The position numbers and the translations under genes are program-made. From an uncultured Clostridia bacterium (GTDB taxonomy: Bacteria > Bacillota > Clostridia > Oscillospirales > Acutalibacteraceae), in contig CANQFC010000005.1 in NCBI GenBank assembly GCA_947598155.1, positions 1 to 64,000 of the forward strand: 64,000 nt of DNA, given 5' to 3'. Below, one piece after another: positions 33,656-42,564 of this stretch. The stretch's first letter is position 1, and every line of letters begins with the position of its first letter. Below the pieces are notes generated by a model. The model ran no database searches and was not told the DNA's origin. It saw only the letters and a program-made list of their open reading frames with translations.

Positions 33656-35068
33656 ATGAGAGTTCTTGAAAATATTGAGCCGAAGAAAGTGTTTGAATAT
33701 TTTGAGGATTTGTGCGCCGTTCCGCACGGTTCGGGCAATACAAAGGGTATAAGCGATTACTGTGTAAATTTTGCCGAAACGCACGGACTTTCATATACCC
33801 AAGACGAGCTTAATAACGTTATTATAAGAAAAAAAGCGAGTAAGGGCTATGAAAACAGCCCGACTGTTATTTTGCAGGGGCATTTGGATATGGTGTGCGA
33901 GAAAGACAAAACCTCTTCGCACGATTTTAGAAAAGACGGTCTGTCGCTCTTGTTAGACGGCGATTTTGTGTCGGCAAACGGAACGACCTTAGGCGGTGAT
34001 GACGGAATTGCCGTTGCAATGGCGCTCAGCATTCTAAGTGATGCAAACGCTTTGCATCCGCCGCTGGAGGCGCTTTTCACTACCGATGAAGAAACCGGAA
34101 TGTACGGCGCGGCAGGGCTTGACGTTTCAAAATTACAGGGCAGGATTCTAATAAACATCGACTCCGAAAACGAAGGCGTCTTAACCGCCGGATGCGCAGG
34201 CGGAGCGCGGGCGCATATAAAGAAACCGATATTTTTCGGTGAATCGGCAAAAACGCGGAAAATAGTTATATCCGGGCTTAAAGGCGGCCATTCCGGCGTT
34301 GAAATCCATAAAAACAGACATAATGCAAACGTTTTGATGGCAGAGCTTTTAACAAAAATACCGAATTTTCGTTTGGCAGGCATTTGCGGCGGAGATAAAG
34401 ACAACGTTATCCCTAATACGTGTGAATGTTTGATTTTCTCCGACTGCGATTTAACGGAAATTACCGAAACTTTTGTCAAAGATAAATATAATTCCGCCGA
34501 CCCTAATCTGAAAATTTCAGTAACAGACGGGGATTTTCTGCCTCTTATGAGCGAAAAAGACTCAAAGGAAACAGCAAATATGATTTGCGCTTTTCCGAAC
34601 GGAGTGCAAAAAATGAGCGCTCAAATTCCCTCTCTCGTTCAGACTTCTCTTAACCTTGGCTCGGTAAAAATTGAAGATAACGATTTGATTTGCACTTTTT
34701 CCGTAAGGAGTTCGGTGAATTCCGAAAAATACGAGCTTTTAAGAACGCTGAAAAGCATTGCCGATGATTTCGGCGCTCGCTTTGGCGACAGCGGCCATTA
34801 CCCCGCTTGGGAGTACAGGGAAAATTCACGCCTCAGGCGCGTGATGATTAAAACATTTGAGGAGCTTTACGGCAGAAAACCTGCTGAGGTTGACGTTATC
34901 CACGCGGGGCTTGAATGCGGCATATTCTGCGATAAAATCGACGGACTTGACGCGGTTTCTTTTGGACCCGATTTGTTCGATATTCACACTCCCTGTGAGC
35001 GCCTTTCAGTTTCGTCTGTTCGCAGAACCTACAAATTCCTCTGCGAAACTCTTAAAGCTTTAAGGTGA
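33656..35068 (+). CDS. pepD: Aminoacyl-histidine dipeptidase (M20 peptidase, PepD type)
   Basis: Zinc metallodipeptidase of family M20C that hydrolyses Xaa-His and other dipeptides in the cytosol. Metal-site motifs are 'ILQGHLDMVCEKD', 'LGGDDGIAVAMAL' and 'FTTDEETGMYGA', with the later 'IHAGLECGIF' and 'HTPCERL'. At 470 residues it is near the usual 480. It is followed after four bases by pepT, making a peptide-utilisation operon that ends at a strong terminator. Confidence 0.93.
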   Translation: MRVLENIEPKKVFEYFEDLCAVPHGSGNTKGISDYCVNFAETHGLSYTQDELNNVIIRKKASKGYENSPTVILQGHLDMVCEKDKTSSHDFRKDGLSLLLDGDFVSANGTTLGGDDGIAVAMALSILSDANALHPPLEALFTTDEETGMYGAAGLDVSKLQGRILINIDSENEGVLTAGCAGGARAHIKKPIFFGESAKTRKIVISGLKGGHSGVEIHKNRHNANVLMAELLTKIPNFRLAGICGGDKDNVIPNTCECLIFSDCDLTEITETFVKDKYNSADPNLKISVTDGDFLPLMSEKDSKETANMICAFPNGVQKMSAQIPSLVQTSLNLGSVKIEDNDLICTFSVRSSVNSEKYELLRTLKSIADDFGARFGDSGHYPAWEYRENSRLRRVMIKTFEELYGRKPAEVDVIHAGLECGIFCDKIDGLDAVSFGPDLFDIHTPCERLSVSSVRRTYKFLCETLKALR

Positions 35069-35072
35069 GAAA

Positions 35073-36272
35073 ATGAACATTAAAGACAGATTTTTAAAAT
35101 ATGTTTCATTTGAAACAACTTCAAGCGAGGCGGGTGAAAGCTCTCCGTCAACAGACGGGCAAAAAGTATTTGCGGAATACCTTAAAAATGAGCTTGAAGA
35201 AATCGGGCTTAAAGACGTTTGCTTAGATGAGAACGGCTATCTTTACGCTTTTTTGCCCGCGAACAACGGCTCTGAAAACTCAATCGGATTTATTGCTCAT
35301 ATGGATACTTCGCCGTCGGTTTCGGGTAAGGAAATCAAGCCGGAATCCGTGTTATACACAGGCGGCGCCATAAAACTAAAAAAATGCGGTGAAATCAGCG
35401 CGGCGGTTTATCCGTTCCTGCAGGATTTTGTCGGTCAGGAGCTTATTGTTACAGACGGGACAACTTTGCTCGGAGCGGACGATAAGGCCGGAATTGCCGA
35501 AATTGTCACGGCGTGCGGCTATCTTTTAACGCACCCGGAAATTAAGCACAAGGGTATAGCGCTCTGCATAACGCCCGATGAGGAAATCGGCAGGGGAGCG
35601 GACAGATTTAATTTTGAAAAATTTCACGCAAAATGCGCCTATACCGTGGACGGCGGACTCTTGGGCGAAATCGAATATGAAAATTTTAACGCCGCTTCTG
35701 CCGTCTTTACAGTTAACGGAATAAACATTCACCCGGGCGACGCAAAAAATAAAATGAAAAACGCAATCCTTATTGCGTTGGAATTGATGGCCCTTTTCCC
35801 AAAGGCGGAAACGCCCGCGCATACGGAAAAGTATGAGGGATTTTACCATATTTGCAAAATTTCAGGCGATGAAACCGAAACAACGGTTGAAATGATAATC
35901 CGCGACCACGACAGAAAATTGTTTGAAAAGAGGAAGAGCTTTGCCGAAAACGCCGTTTCTTATATAAATTCGGTTTACGGCGACGGAACGGTCGATGTAA
36001 AGATAAAAGACAGCTATTACAATATGAAACCCAAGATTTTGCCTCATATTGAGCTTATAAGAAACGCTCAAACCGCGATGAAAAATGTCGGCGTTACGCC
36101 TAAAACCGTTCCGATACGGGGCGGCACGGACGGAGCGAGGCTCTCTTACGAAGGGCTTCCCTGCCCGAATCTCTCAACGGGCGGCGCCAATTTTCACAGC
36201 GTTCACGAATTTGTGTCGGTGGATTCAATGGTAAAAATGACCGAGGTGCTGATTGAGCTTTCCAAAATGTGA
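35073..36272 (+). CDS. pepT: Peptidase T (tripeptide aminopeptidase)
   Basis: M20B zinc aminopeptidase that removes the N-terminal residue of tripeptides. Motifs are 'GFIAHMDTSPSVSG' (first zinc), 'LLGADDKAGIAEIV' (bridging Asp), 'TPDEEIGRGADRF' (general base Glu) and 'VPIRGGTDGARLSYEG' near the C-terminus. At 399 residues it is slightly short but complete. GGTGAG precedes the ATG, and it is co-transcribed with pepD. Confidence 0.95.
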   Translation: MNIKDRFLKYVSFETTSSEAGESSPSTDGQKVFAEYLKNELEEIGLKDVCLDENGYLYAFLPANNGSENSIGFIAHMDTSPSVSGKEIKPESVLYTGGAIKLKKCGEISAAVYPFLQDFVGQELIVTDGTTLLGADDKAGIAEIVTACGYLLTHPEIKHKGIALCITPDEEIGRGADRFNFEKFHAKCAYTVDGGLLGEIEYENFNAASAVFTVNGINIHPGDAKNKMKNAILIALELMALFPKAETPAHTEKYEGFYHICKISGDETETTVEMIIRDHDRKLFEKRKSFAENAVSYINSVYGDGTVDVKIKDSYYNMKPKILPHIELIRNAQTAMKNVGVTPKTVPIRGGTDGARLSYEGLPCPNLSTGGANFHSVHEFVSVDSMVKMTEVLIELSKM

Positions 36273-36285
36273 ATAGGCAACAAAC

Positions 36286-36319
36286 AAAAGGCCGAGTCTG
36301 AGCTCGGCCTTTTTATTTT
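36286..36319 (+). terminator. Terminator of pepD-pepT
   Basis: Stem AAGGCCGAG / CTCGGCCTT with a six-base loop and a long T-run. Confidence 0.9.
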
Positions 36320-36453
36320 TTGAAGAAGAGAGTATATTTTTTGCAGGAATGTATTTTTTGCATTGCCGCGCCATTCGGCGGCGCAGGCCTATTACTTAAA
36401 AATAAACGCAAATAAAAATTACTGAAACCGCGTTTTATCTTATTCTCGTAATA

Positions 36454-37287
36454 TTATATTTCAATTCCGTTTTCGTCCGCGATAAATTTTACCACGCTGT
36501 CGCCGTTGTTTTCGCCTATTATTATGTCGGCGACCGCTTTTACTTGCGGCGCCGCGTTGTTAACCGCAACGGCGCGGTCGGCAGTCCTCAACATAGGTAT
36601 GTCGTTAAGGTTATCGCCGAAAGCGACTGTTTCGTCTGCGTTTGCATATTCTTTCAAAAAATTTACGGCGTTTGCCTTAGAGGCGGTATCCGCGAAAATT
36701 TCAATAAGCCAGCCGTCTGTGTAGCTGTCGGGGTAAAACGCGAAATTTACGCCCTGCGTGTTTTCAAGTTCTTCCACTGCGGGTAAAAGCATTTCTTTCG
36801 GCGCGAAGAAATTAAAATATACGGGATTTTGATTTTCGGGCAGTTCGTACAGCGATTCAATCTTATAAAATCTGCCGTCAAGCATTTTTTTGCGCGTTTC
36901 AAAGAACCACTGCATTGCCGGCGTATCAATATCCGAACACCAAATTGAAAGCTTTTCGCCGTCAAATGAAAAGACGTTCGGGTGAAGAGAATGTTTTTTA
37001 AAAATGTCAAGCGTGTTTTTATAAGGAGCATTCTTTATTTTGCAGTATTTGATTACACGGTTATCAGTAAAATCATAGATAAAAACTCCGTTCATAAGCA
37101 CGGCGGGCGCAGAAAGAGGAACGTTTTTTAAAAGTTGTCCGCCAGTTATCATACTCCGCGCGGTTGCAACGGTAAAAAGTACTCCTTTTTCGTAAAATTG
37201 TTTTATTTTTGCCGTTTCGTATTCCGAAAGGGAGGCGTCGGAATGAAGCAAAGTTCCGTCAAGATCGGTTACATATAATGTTTTCAT
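36454..37287 (-). CDS. Cof-type HAD-IIB family phosphatase
   Basis: A second IIB HAD in the window: 'VTDLDGTLLHSD' (motif I), 'TVATAR' (motif II), the C2 cap, and 'VAFGDNLNDIPMLRTADRAVAV' (motif III/IV). 277 residues. GGGGGAAAAT precedes the ATG. It is only a distant paralogue of the gene at 5125-5955. Monocistronic; the substrate is unknown. Confidence 0.88.
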   Translation of the reverse strand: MKTLYVTDLDGTLLHSDASLSEYETAKIKQFYEKGVLFTVATARSMITGGQLLKNVPLSAPAVLMNGVFIYDFTDNRVIKYCKIKNAPYKNTLDIFKKHSLHPNVFSFDGEKLSIWCSDIDTPAMQWFFETRKKMLDGRFYKIESLYELPENQNPVYFNFFAPKEMLLPAVEELENTQGVNFAFYPDSYTDGWLIEIFADTASKANAVNFLKEYANADETVAFGDNLNDIPMLRTADRAVAVNNAAPQVKAVADIIIGENNGDSVVKFIADENGIEI

Positions 37288-37383
37288 ATTTTCCCCCTTA
37301 TGTTTTTAACGTTATTTTACAGTACGGTTTAAAAATTGTCAAACGGTATTGCTTTTGTTGCAGAAAAATGTTTTAATATATTT

Positions 37384-37433
37384 TAAGCAAGATGTCCCCG
37401 CCTCTTCAATAAGGGGCAGACCCATTATTGAAT
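37384..37433 (+). repeat. Dispersed border repeat, internally deleted copy R8
   Basis: Left part (AAGCAAGATGTCCCCGCCTC) joined to a right part (AATAAGGGGCAGACCCATTATTGAAT). The middle is missing. It ends seven bases before the ribosome binding site of the next gene. Confidence 0.7.
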
Positions 37434-37449
37434 AAAAAGGAGTGGTTTT

Positions 37450-38211
37450 ATGGACTTTAAAACAGGCCCGTTAATGTATTGCCTTGCGGCAGGGGTAATA
37501 ATTTTTGTTATTGTTCAGTCCGTATTTTTTATGGCAAAAGCGTGGAAACGGGGTAAGGAAATCGGTATAGAAAGCGAAAAAATGAAACAGACCGTAATTT
37601 CAAGCGTGCTTTTTACGATTGCTCCCGCAATATCGATTTTGGCAACTGTTTTGGCGCTCGCGTCCGCGCTTGGAATAGTCCTTCCGTGGATTCGCCTTTC
37701 CGTTATCGGAAACCTTGCCTATGAAACCGTAGCGGCTGAGAGCGCAGTCGGCGTTTTCGGTTCGTCGCTTGCAAATGAAATCAAAGACCCGAGGCAGTTT
37801 TCAACTATCGCGTGGACTATGACTATCGGCTCATGCTTTCCGCTTATTCTTCTGCCGATACTCTGTAAAAAAATACATAAGGCGACTCGTAAAATAACAT
37901 CAAAAAGCAACTCTTCAAACGCGCTCGGGGATATTCTCGGAGCGGCGGCGTTTATAGGAATTATTGCCGCTTTTATTTCGCGGGCAGTGGCGGGGGTTCC
38001 GTCCGACGGCCCTTCGGCAGGTTTTATGTCGGTATCGGTTCTTCTTTCGGCAATGATTTTCACAATAGCGCTCGACTATTTGTGCAGAAAGAAAAATTTG
38101 ACCAAGCTCGACCCGTTTGTACTGCCGCTCGCGATGTTCGGCGCAATGGGCATAGCGATTTTGTTTACTCAGGTTTTGCCCTCGGGTATTACCGAGTTTA
38201 CTTGGAGATAG
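37450..38211 (+). CDS. DUF5058-like multipass membrane protein
   Basis: 253 residues with about six or seven membrane helices. 'FKTGPLMYCLAAGVIIFVIVQSVFFMAKAW' at the N-terminus and 'SILATVLALASALGIVLPWIRLSVIGNLAYE' fit the DUF5058 family as I remember it. The family is thought to be transport-related, but no substrate is established. AAAGGAG precedes the ATG. It is followed after six bases by another membrane gene, so the two probably form a heteromeric membrane complex, near but separately transcribed from pepD-pepT. Confidence 0.7.
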   Translation: MDFKTGPLMYCLAAGVIIFVIVQSVFFMAKAWKRGKEIGIESEKMKQTVISSVLFTIAPAISILATVLALASALGIVLPWIRLSVIGNLAYETVAAESAVGVFGSSLANEIKDPRQFSTIAWTMTIGSCFPLILLPILCKKIHKATRKITSKSNSSNALGDILGAAAFIGIIAAFISRAVAGVPSDGPSAGFMSVSVLLSAMIFTIALDYLCRKKNLTKLDPFVLPLAMFGAMGIAILFTQVLPSGITEFTWR

Positions 38212-38226
38212 TGTGGGGTGAACATT

Positions 38227-38889
38227 ATGAAAAAAGAGAGAACTTATATTGACAAAATACACGTTTGGGGCGCCGTATGGTCTGTCGCGGCGCTGTTGGT
38301 ACTTTTTTCCGTTCCGTTTATTTTTTCGCTCCGCTATGACGCGTTCCCTGAACTGCGCATACTGTTAAAGGCGCTTTCAACCGTTATTACGGTCTATTGG
38401 ACTACCGCAATAATTGAGGTCTTGACTTATACGCCTATGCTCGGCGCAGGCGGAACATACCTTTCGTTTCTTTCGGGAAATATCACTAATTTAAAAATGC
38501 CGTGCGCTATGAACGCTATGGAGAGGGCGAATGTCAGGGCAAACAGTGAAGAGGGCGAGATAATTTCAACAATATCAATAGCCGCGTCGTCGATAACAAC
38601 AACGGTTATTATTGCGGCAGGCGTGCTTTTGTTTGCGCCGGTTTTGCCCAAAATTTTAGCCGAAGGCTCCGTTATTAAGCCGGCGTTTGAATATGTTGTG
38701 CCTGCCCTGTTCGGGGCGCTGGGCGCTTCATATTTCGCAAAATATTGGCGCATTTCAATTCTGCCCATTGCGGTTGGAATTCTCGTCTACATTTTCGCTC
38801 CGTCTATGGCTGTGGGAACAATGATTTTTATTACGATAGTCGTAAGTATATTGGGCGCGCTGGGAATGTATAAGGCGAAACTTATTTGA
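38227..38889 (+). CDS. Multipass membrane protein, partner of the DUF5058-like protein
   Basis: About 221 residues with five or six helices. The conserved-looking central loop 'MLGAGGTYLSFLSGNITNLKMPCAMNAME' resembles a re-entrant or substrate-binding segment. I choose ATG 38227 because GGGGTG lies six bases upstream; the track's GTG 38218 overlaps that site. It is immediately downstream of the DUF5058-like gene and ends at a terminator, forming a two-gene operon. Transporter function is inferred only. Confidence 0.68.
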   Translation: MKKERTYIDKIHVWGAVWSVAALLVLFSVPFIFSLRYDAFPELRILLKALSTVITVYWTTAIIEVLTYTPMLGAGGTYLSFLSGNITNLKMPCAMNAMERANVRANSEEGEIISTISIAASSITTTVIIAAGVLLFAPVLPKILAEGSVIKPAFEYVVPALFGALGASYFAKYWRISILPIAVGILVYIFAPSMAVGTMIFITIVVSILGALGMYKAKLI

Positions 38890-38926
38890 CGGATTTATCG
38901 GGATTTGCCGACTTAAATTAAGAGTT

Positions 38927-38961
38927 AACGGGCCGCAAAGCTTGCGGTCCGTTATATTTTT
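38927..38961 (+). terminator. Terminator of the two-gene membrane operon
   Basis: Stem AACGG-g-CCGCAA / TTGCGG-t-CCGTT followed by ATATTTTT. Confidence 0.83.
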
Positions 38962-38993
38962 ACTTGATTTTTTCCGTTTGCAGTAATAATTTT

Positions 38994-39020
38994 AAGTGAA
39001 AAATTTAATTAAAATCACTT
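38994..39020. promoter_or_regulatory. Candidate operator upstream of the iol operon
   Basis: Inverted repeat AAGTGA-N15-TCACTT just upstream of the iol promoter. A third AAGTGA half-site (39045-39050) lies directly before the -10 box. The arrangement suits a repressor, but no regulator gene is in the cluster. Confidence 0.5.
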
Positions 39021-39027
39021 GTAAATA

Positions 39028-39056
39028 TTGTATTTTAAAGTATTAAGTGATACAAT
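39028..39056 (+). promoter_or_regulatory. Promoter of the iol operon
   Basis: TTGTAT, 17-base spacer, TACAAT, 38 bases before the iolJ start. It overlaps the AAGTGA half-site, which is consistent with repression. Confidence 0.6.
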
Positions 39057-39094
39057 ACTACCGATTAAATTATTTTACGGGGAGGTATGCCCTA

Positions 39095-39934
39095 ATGTCG
39101 CTTGTACCTATGAAAGCTCTGCTGTCTGAGGCCGAAGAAAGAAATGCTGCGGTAGGCGCGTTTTCGGTCGGCAATATGGAAATGGTTATCGGCGCGGTTG
39201 CCGCCGCGGAGGAGCTTAATACGCCAATAATTCTTCAAATTGCCGAGGTACGTCTGAAAAACTCTCCCTTGGAGCTTATGGGGCCGATGATGATTTCGGC
39301 GGCAAAAAACGCGAAAGTGCAAATAGCCGTTCATCTTGACCATGGTCTTAATTTTGAGACGGTGCAAAAAGCCCTTGGCTTGGGATTTACGTCCGTTATG
39401 TTTGACGGTTCTCTGCTCCCGCTTGAAAAAAATATTCAGGCGGTAAAAAAGGTTTGCGCCGAGGCCGCGAAATACGGCGCTACCGTTGAGGCAGAGCTCG
39501 GAGTTGTAGGCGGCAATGAGGGCGAGGGCAAACAACACGAAATCCTTTGCACTAACCCCGACGACGCAAAAATTTTCTGCGATGAAACGGGAGTAGACGC
39601 TTTGGCGGTGGCAATAGGCAACGCTCACGGCAATTATCCGGTTTTGCCGTCTCTCAGGTTCGACGTTCTTGACGATATAAATAAAACGGTGGACACTCCG
39701 CTTGTCCTTCACGGCGGTTCGGGAATTACCGATGAAATGTTCCGTCAGGCAATAATGCTTGGCGTAAGAAAGGTAAATATCGCTACGGCCTCTTTTAACC
39801 GATTGGCGGAATCCGCAAAGGAATATTGCGATACTCACGAACAGGTAAACTACTTTGACCTTTCAAAAGCGGAGGCCGAGGGAGTTTACGAAAACGTTAA
39901 ACGTCATATAAAAGTATTCAGCTTTATAGATTAA
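39095..39934 (+). CDS. iolJ: Class II aldolase, 5-dehydro-2-deoxyphosphogluconate aldolase (IolJ)
   Basis: Zinc-dependent class II FBA-family aldolase that splits DKG-phosphate into DHAP and malonate semialdehyde. Motifs are 'GAFSVGNMEM', 'VAVHLDHGL'-type 'IAVHLDHGLNFE' (zinc His), 'SVMFDGS', 'VEAELGVVGG', 'ALAVAIGNAHGNY' and 'LVLHGGSGI'. ATG 39095 follows GGGGAGG by eight bases; the track's ATT start reads through the promoter. It is first in the iol operon, so IolJ is favoured over a glycolytic FBP or tagatose aldolase. Confidence 0.9.
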   Translation: MSLVPMKALLSEAEERNAAVGAFSVGNMEMVIGAVAAAEELNTPIILQIAEVRLKNSPLELMGPMMISAAKNAKVQIAVHLDHGLNFETVQKALGLGFTSVMFDGSLLPLEKNIQAVKKVCAEAAKYGATVEAELGVVGGNEGEGKQHEILCTNPDDAKIFCDETGVDALAVAIGNAHGNYPVLPSLRFDVLDDINKTVDTPLVLHGGSGITDEMFRQAIMLGVRKVNIATASFNRLAESAKEYCDTHEQVNYFDLSKAEAEGVYENVKRHIKVFSFID

Positions 39935-39945
39935 GGAGATAAAAA

Positions 39946-40962
39946 ATGAAATACATTGAATTTGACAATTCTAAGGAATTTGACTTAATTCTTTTGGGCA
40001 GAGTCGCGGTAGACCTCAATCCCGTGGATTATTACTGCCCTCTTAACGAAAGCACAACCTTTAAAAGGTACCTCGGGGGCTCGCCGGCAAATATCGCAGT
40101 AGGTCTTGCAAGGCTCGGCAAAAAGGTCGGCTTTTTCGCCCGCGTTTCCGACGACCAGTTAGGCAAATTTGTAACCGATTACTTTGAAAATGAGGGAATT
40201 GACACGTCTCACATCAAAAAATGCACAAACGGCGAAAAAATCGGCCTTACATTTACGGAAATCAAATCGGAGACGGAGAGCTCGATTGTAATGTACCGCA
40301 ACGAGGCCGCAGATTTAAAGCTGGAGGTTTCGGACATTGACGAGGATTACATAAAAAGGGGCAAGGCTCTGCTCATTTCGGGTACGGCGCTTTGCGAAAG
40401 CCCGTCAAGAGAGGCGGCGTTAAAAGCGGTTATGCTCGCCAAAAGGAACAATATCCCGGTTATTTTCGACATTGATTACCGCGCGTATAATTGGAAAAAC
40501 GATGATGAAATATCAATTTATTATTCTTCCGTTGCCCGTGAGGCGGATATTATTCTCGGTTCAAGAGAAGAGTACGATCTTACCGAAAAGCTGATTAAGC
40601 CCGGTATGACCGATAAAGAAACCGCCGCTTACTGGCATAATCAGAACGCTAAAATCGTAGTAATTAAGCATGGCAAGAAAGGCTCTACGGCTTATACAAA
40701 CGACGGCGAAAGCTACAATATTAAGCCTTTCCCGATTAAATTGCTCAAATCCTTCGGCGGAGGGGACGGCTACGCCTCATCTTTCCTTTACGGACTGCTT
40801 GAGGGCTTTGAGATAATCGACGCCCTTGAATTCGGCTCCGCCTCCGCCTCACTGCTTGTCGCCTCCCACGCCTGCTCTCAGGATATGCCCACGGCAGGGG
40901 CGGTAAAGGACTTTATTAAAAAGGAAAAAGAAGAGTACGGGGAAATGATAGCCAGAGGTTAA
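39946..40962 (+). CDS. iolC: 5-dehydro-2-deoxygluconokinase
   Basis: Phosphorylates 2-deoxy-5-keto-gluconate (DKG) in inositol catabolism. It is a PfkB kinase with 'LGRVAVDLNPVDYYCPL' and 'YLGGSPANIAVGLARLG' (first signature), 'IDYRAYNW', and 'KSFGGGDGYASSFLYG' (second signature; the GGGDGYAS form is typical of IolC). At 338 residues it is full length. AAGGAGA precedes the ATG, 11 bases after iolJ. Confidence 0.94.
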   Translation: MKYIEFDNSKEFDLILLGRVAVDLNPVDYYCPLNESTTFKRYLGGSPANIAVGLARLGKKVGFFARVSDDQLGKFVTDYFENEGIDTSHIKKCTNGEKIGLTFTEIKSETESSIVMYRNEAADLKLEVSDIDEDYIKRGKALLISGTALCESPSREAALKAVMLAKRNNIPVIFDIDYRAYNWKNDDEISIYYSSVAREADIILGSREEYDLTEKLIKPGMTDKETAAYWHNQNAKIVVIKHGKKGSTAYTNDGESYNIKPFPIKLLKSFGGGDGYASSFLYGLLEGFEIIDALEFGSASASLLVASHACSQDMPTAGAVKDFIKKEKEEYGEMIARG

Positions 40963-40977
40963 TAACGGTGGAGCGTT

Positions 40978-41670
40978 ATGATAAAGGGACTGTATAAAAG
41001 TAAAAGGTTAAAAATAATTATAAGTGTTTTTATGTGCGTTTGTTTATTTCTTGCAGGCTTTTTTATAGGCATTAACGCATATGTCATTTCTTACGCCAAA
41101 GACTTTATTATAAAAACAGACGCTCTTTCTTCGCATAACTTTGACTGTATAATGGTACTCGGCGCAGGGCTTTGGGACGGCGAACCGTCGCCTATGCTTA
41201 AAGAAAGGCTTGATTTCGGACTTGAAGCGTATAACACCGGGTGCAGTGAAAAATTACTTATGTCGGGCGACCACGGAAAAGCCGACTACGACGAAGTAAA
41301 TGCTATGAAGGATTATGTTATAAACGAGGGTGTGGATAAGGAAAGCGTATTCCTTGACCACGCGGGCTTTTCAACATATGAGTCTATGTACCGCGCGAGG
41401 GATATTTTTAAGACCGAAAAAATGCTTATTGTTACCCAAAAATATCATCTTTACCGCGCGGTGTACATTGCAAGGAAGCTCGGTATTGACGCTTACGGAT
41501 TTGACAGGGAAGAGCTTAAATACCCGCTTTATAACGATTTAAGGGAATCGGCGGCAAGGTTCAAGGATTTTTTCTGGTGTCTTTTTAAGCCGGAGCCGAC
41601 TTACCTTGGCGAGTCTGTTCCCATACAGTCTTCAAGCGGTTCATTAACTGACGACAAGGTCAGGGTATAA
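40978..41670 (+). CDS. DUF218 (SanA/YdcF-like) membrane protein inserted in the iol operon
   Basis: An N-terminal membrane helix ('IIISVFMCVCLFLAGFFIGINAYVI') is followed by a DUF218 domain: 'CIMVLGAGLWDGEPSPMLKERLDFG', 'LLMSGDHG', 'HAGFSTYESMYRARDIF' and 'IVTQKYHLYRAVYIARKLG'. SanA-type proteins affect envelope barrier function, and their biochemical activity is uncertain. GGTGGAG precedes the ATG, and gene gaps are 15 and 23 bases, so it is transcribed with iolC and iolB. It has no known step in inositol degradation. Confidence 0.85.
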   Translation: MIKGLYKSKRLKIIISVFMCVCLFLAGFFIGINAYVISYAKDFIIKTDALSSHNFDCIMVLGAGLWDGEPSPMLKERLDFGLEAYNTGCSEKLLMSGDHGKADYDEVNAMKDYVINEGVDKESVFLDHAGFSTYESMYRARDIFKTEKMLIVTQKYHLYRAVYIARKLGIDAYGFDREELKYPLYNDLRESAARFKDFFWCLFKPEPTYLGESVPIQSSSGSLTDDKVRV

Positions 41671-41693
41671 TATATAAAAAATGAGGGAAAACG

Positions 41694-42464
41694 ATGTACG
41701 AAAATCCTAAGTATAACGAAAACAACGAAAAAATACTGTGCCAAAGGAACGGCAAAAACGCCGATATGCTTATGGACATCAGGGTAAAGCTCCTGAAAAA
41801 GGGCGAGAGTATGACTGTTTGCGAAAAGGAGGACGAAACCGCCATACTTTTGATGGCGGGCGATGTTGATTTTATTTTCGACGGCAAAAGCGAAAACGCC
41901 TCCCGCAGAAGTCCTTTTCTTGATACCGCAACTGCAATACACTTTGCGAGGGGAAACAGCGTTACCATAAGGGCGAACGCCGATTCAAGGCTTGTAATTG
42001 AGCAGACCGACAACGCAAACGAGTTCGGTATCCATTTTTATAAGGGCGGCGATATGACCGTTCAGCATTTCGGCGCGGACCAGTGGGGCGGAGCGGCCGA
42101 CAGAAAGGTTCTTACGGTTTTCGATTACGAGAACGCTCCGTATTCAAATCTTGTGTTGGGCGAGGTGTTCCACAAGCCCGGCTGTTGGACCAGCTATCCT
42201 CCGCATTATCATCCTCAGCCCGAGGTATATTATTATGAATTTGATAAGCCGCAGGGTTTCGGCGTGGGCTTTAACGGAGACGACTGCTATAAGGTAGGCG
42301 ACGGGGGCTGTCTGTGCATTACTCCTATGAGAACGCACCAGCAGGCGTCGGCTCCGGGCTATAATATGTGCTATGTTTGGATGATTCGCCACCTTGACGG
42401 CGACCCTTGGGTAAAAACAAGAATAGACGCGCCCGAACACAAATGGCTTTTAGACGCAGAGTAA
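41694..42464 (+). CDS. iolB: 5-deoxy-glucuronate isomerase
   Basis: Isomerises 5-deoxyglucuronate to DKG. It is a bicupin with the metal-binding 'SYPPHYHPQPEVYYYEF' near residue 165 and 'HQQASAPGYNMCYVWMIRH' near 215, as in IolB. 'FGVGFNGDDCYKVGDG' lies between. At 256 residues it is slightly shorter than B. subtilis IolB but complete. GAGGG precedes the ATG. Confidence 0.93.
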   Translation: MYENPKYNENNEKILCQRNGKNADMLMDIRVKLLKKGESMTVCEKEDETAILLMAGDVDFIFDGKSENASRRSPFLDTATAIHFARGNSVTIRANADSRLVIEQTDNANEFGIHFYKGGDMTVQHFGADQWGGAADRKVLTVFDYENAPYSNLVLGEVFHKPGCWTSYPPHYHPQPEVYYYEFDKPQGFGVGFNGDDCYKVGDGGCLCITPMRTHQQASAPGYNMCYVWMIRHLDGDPWVKTRIDAPEHKWLLDAE

Positions 42465-42564
42465 TAACGGGCTCTGATTAAATCAAAATTTTTATCACGC
42501 CTTGTCGGCTACAACAGGGGTTACGTGATTTTATATTTGTAGTCGGAAAGGCTATGTGATTATT

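Noticed and set aside
33847-34479. 210-residue minus-strand ORF inside pepD
   Set aside because: It is a shadow frame of a well-supported metallopeptidase gene, with no ribosome binding site.
36361-36400. Possible further border-repeat copy (CATTGCCGCGCC, GGCGGCGCAGGCC, TATTACTT)
   Set aside because: The similarity to the right half of the family is too short and gapped to count as a copy by eye.
39092-39838. 248-residue minus-strand ORF opposite iolJ
   Set aside because: It is antisense to a gene with all class II aldolase motifs; the composition is typical of a shadow frame.
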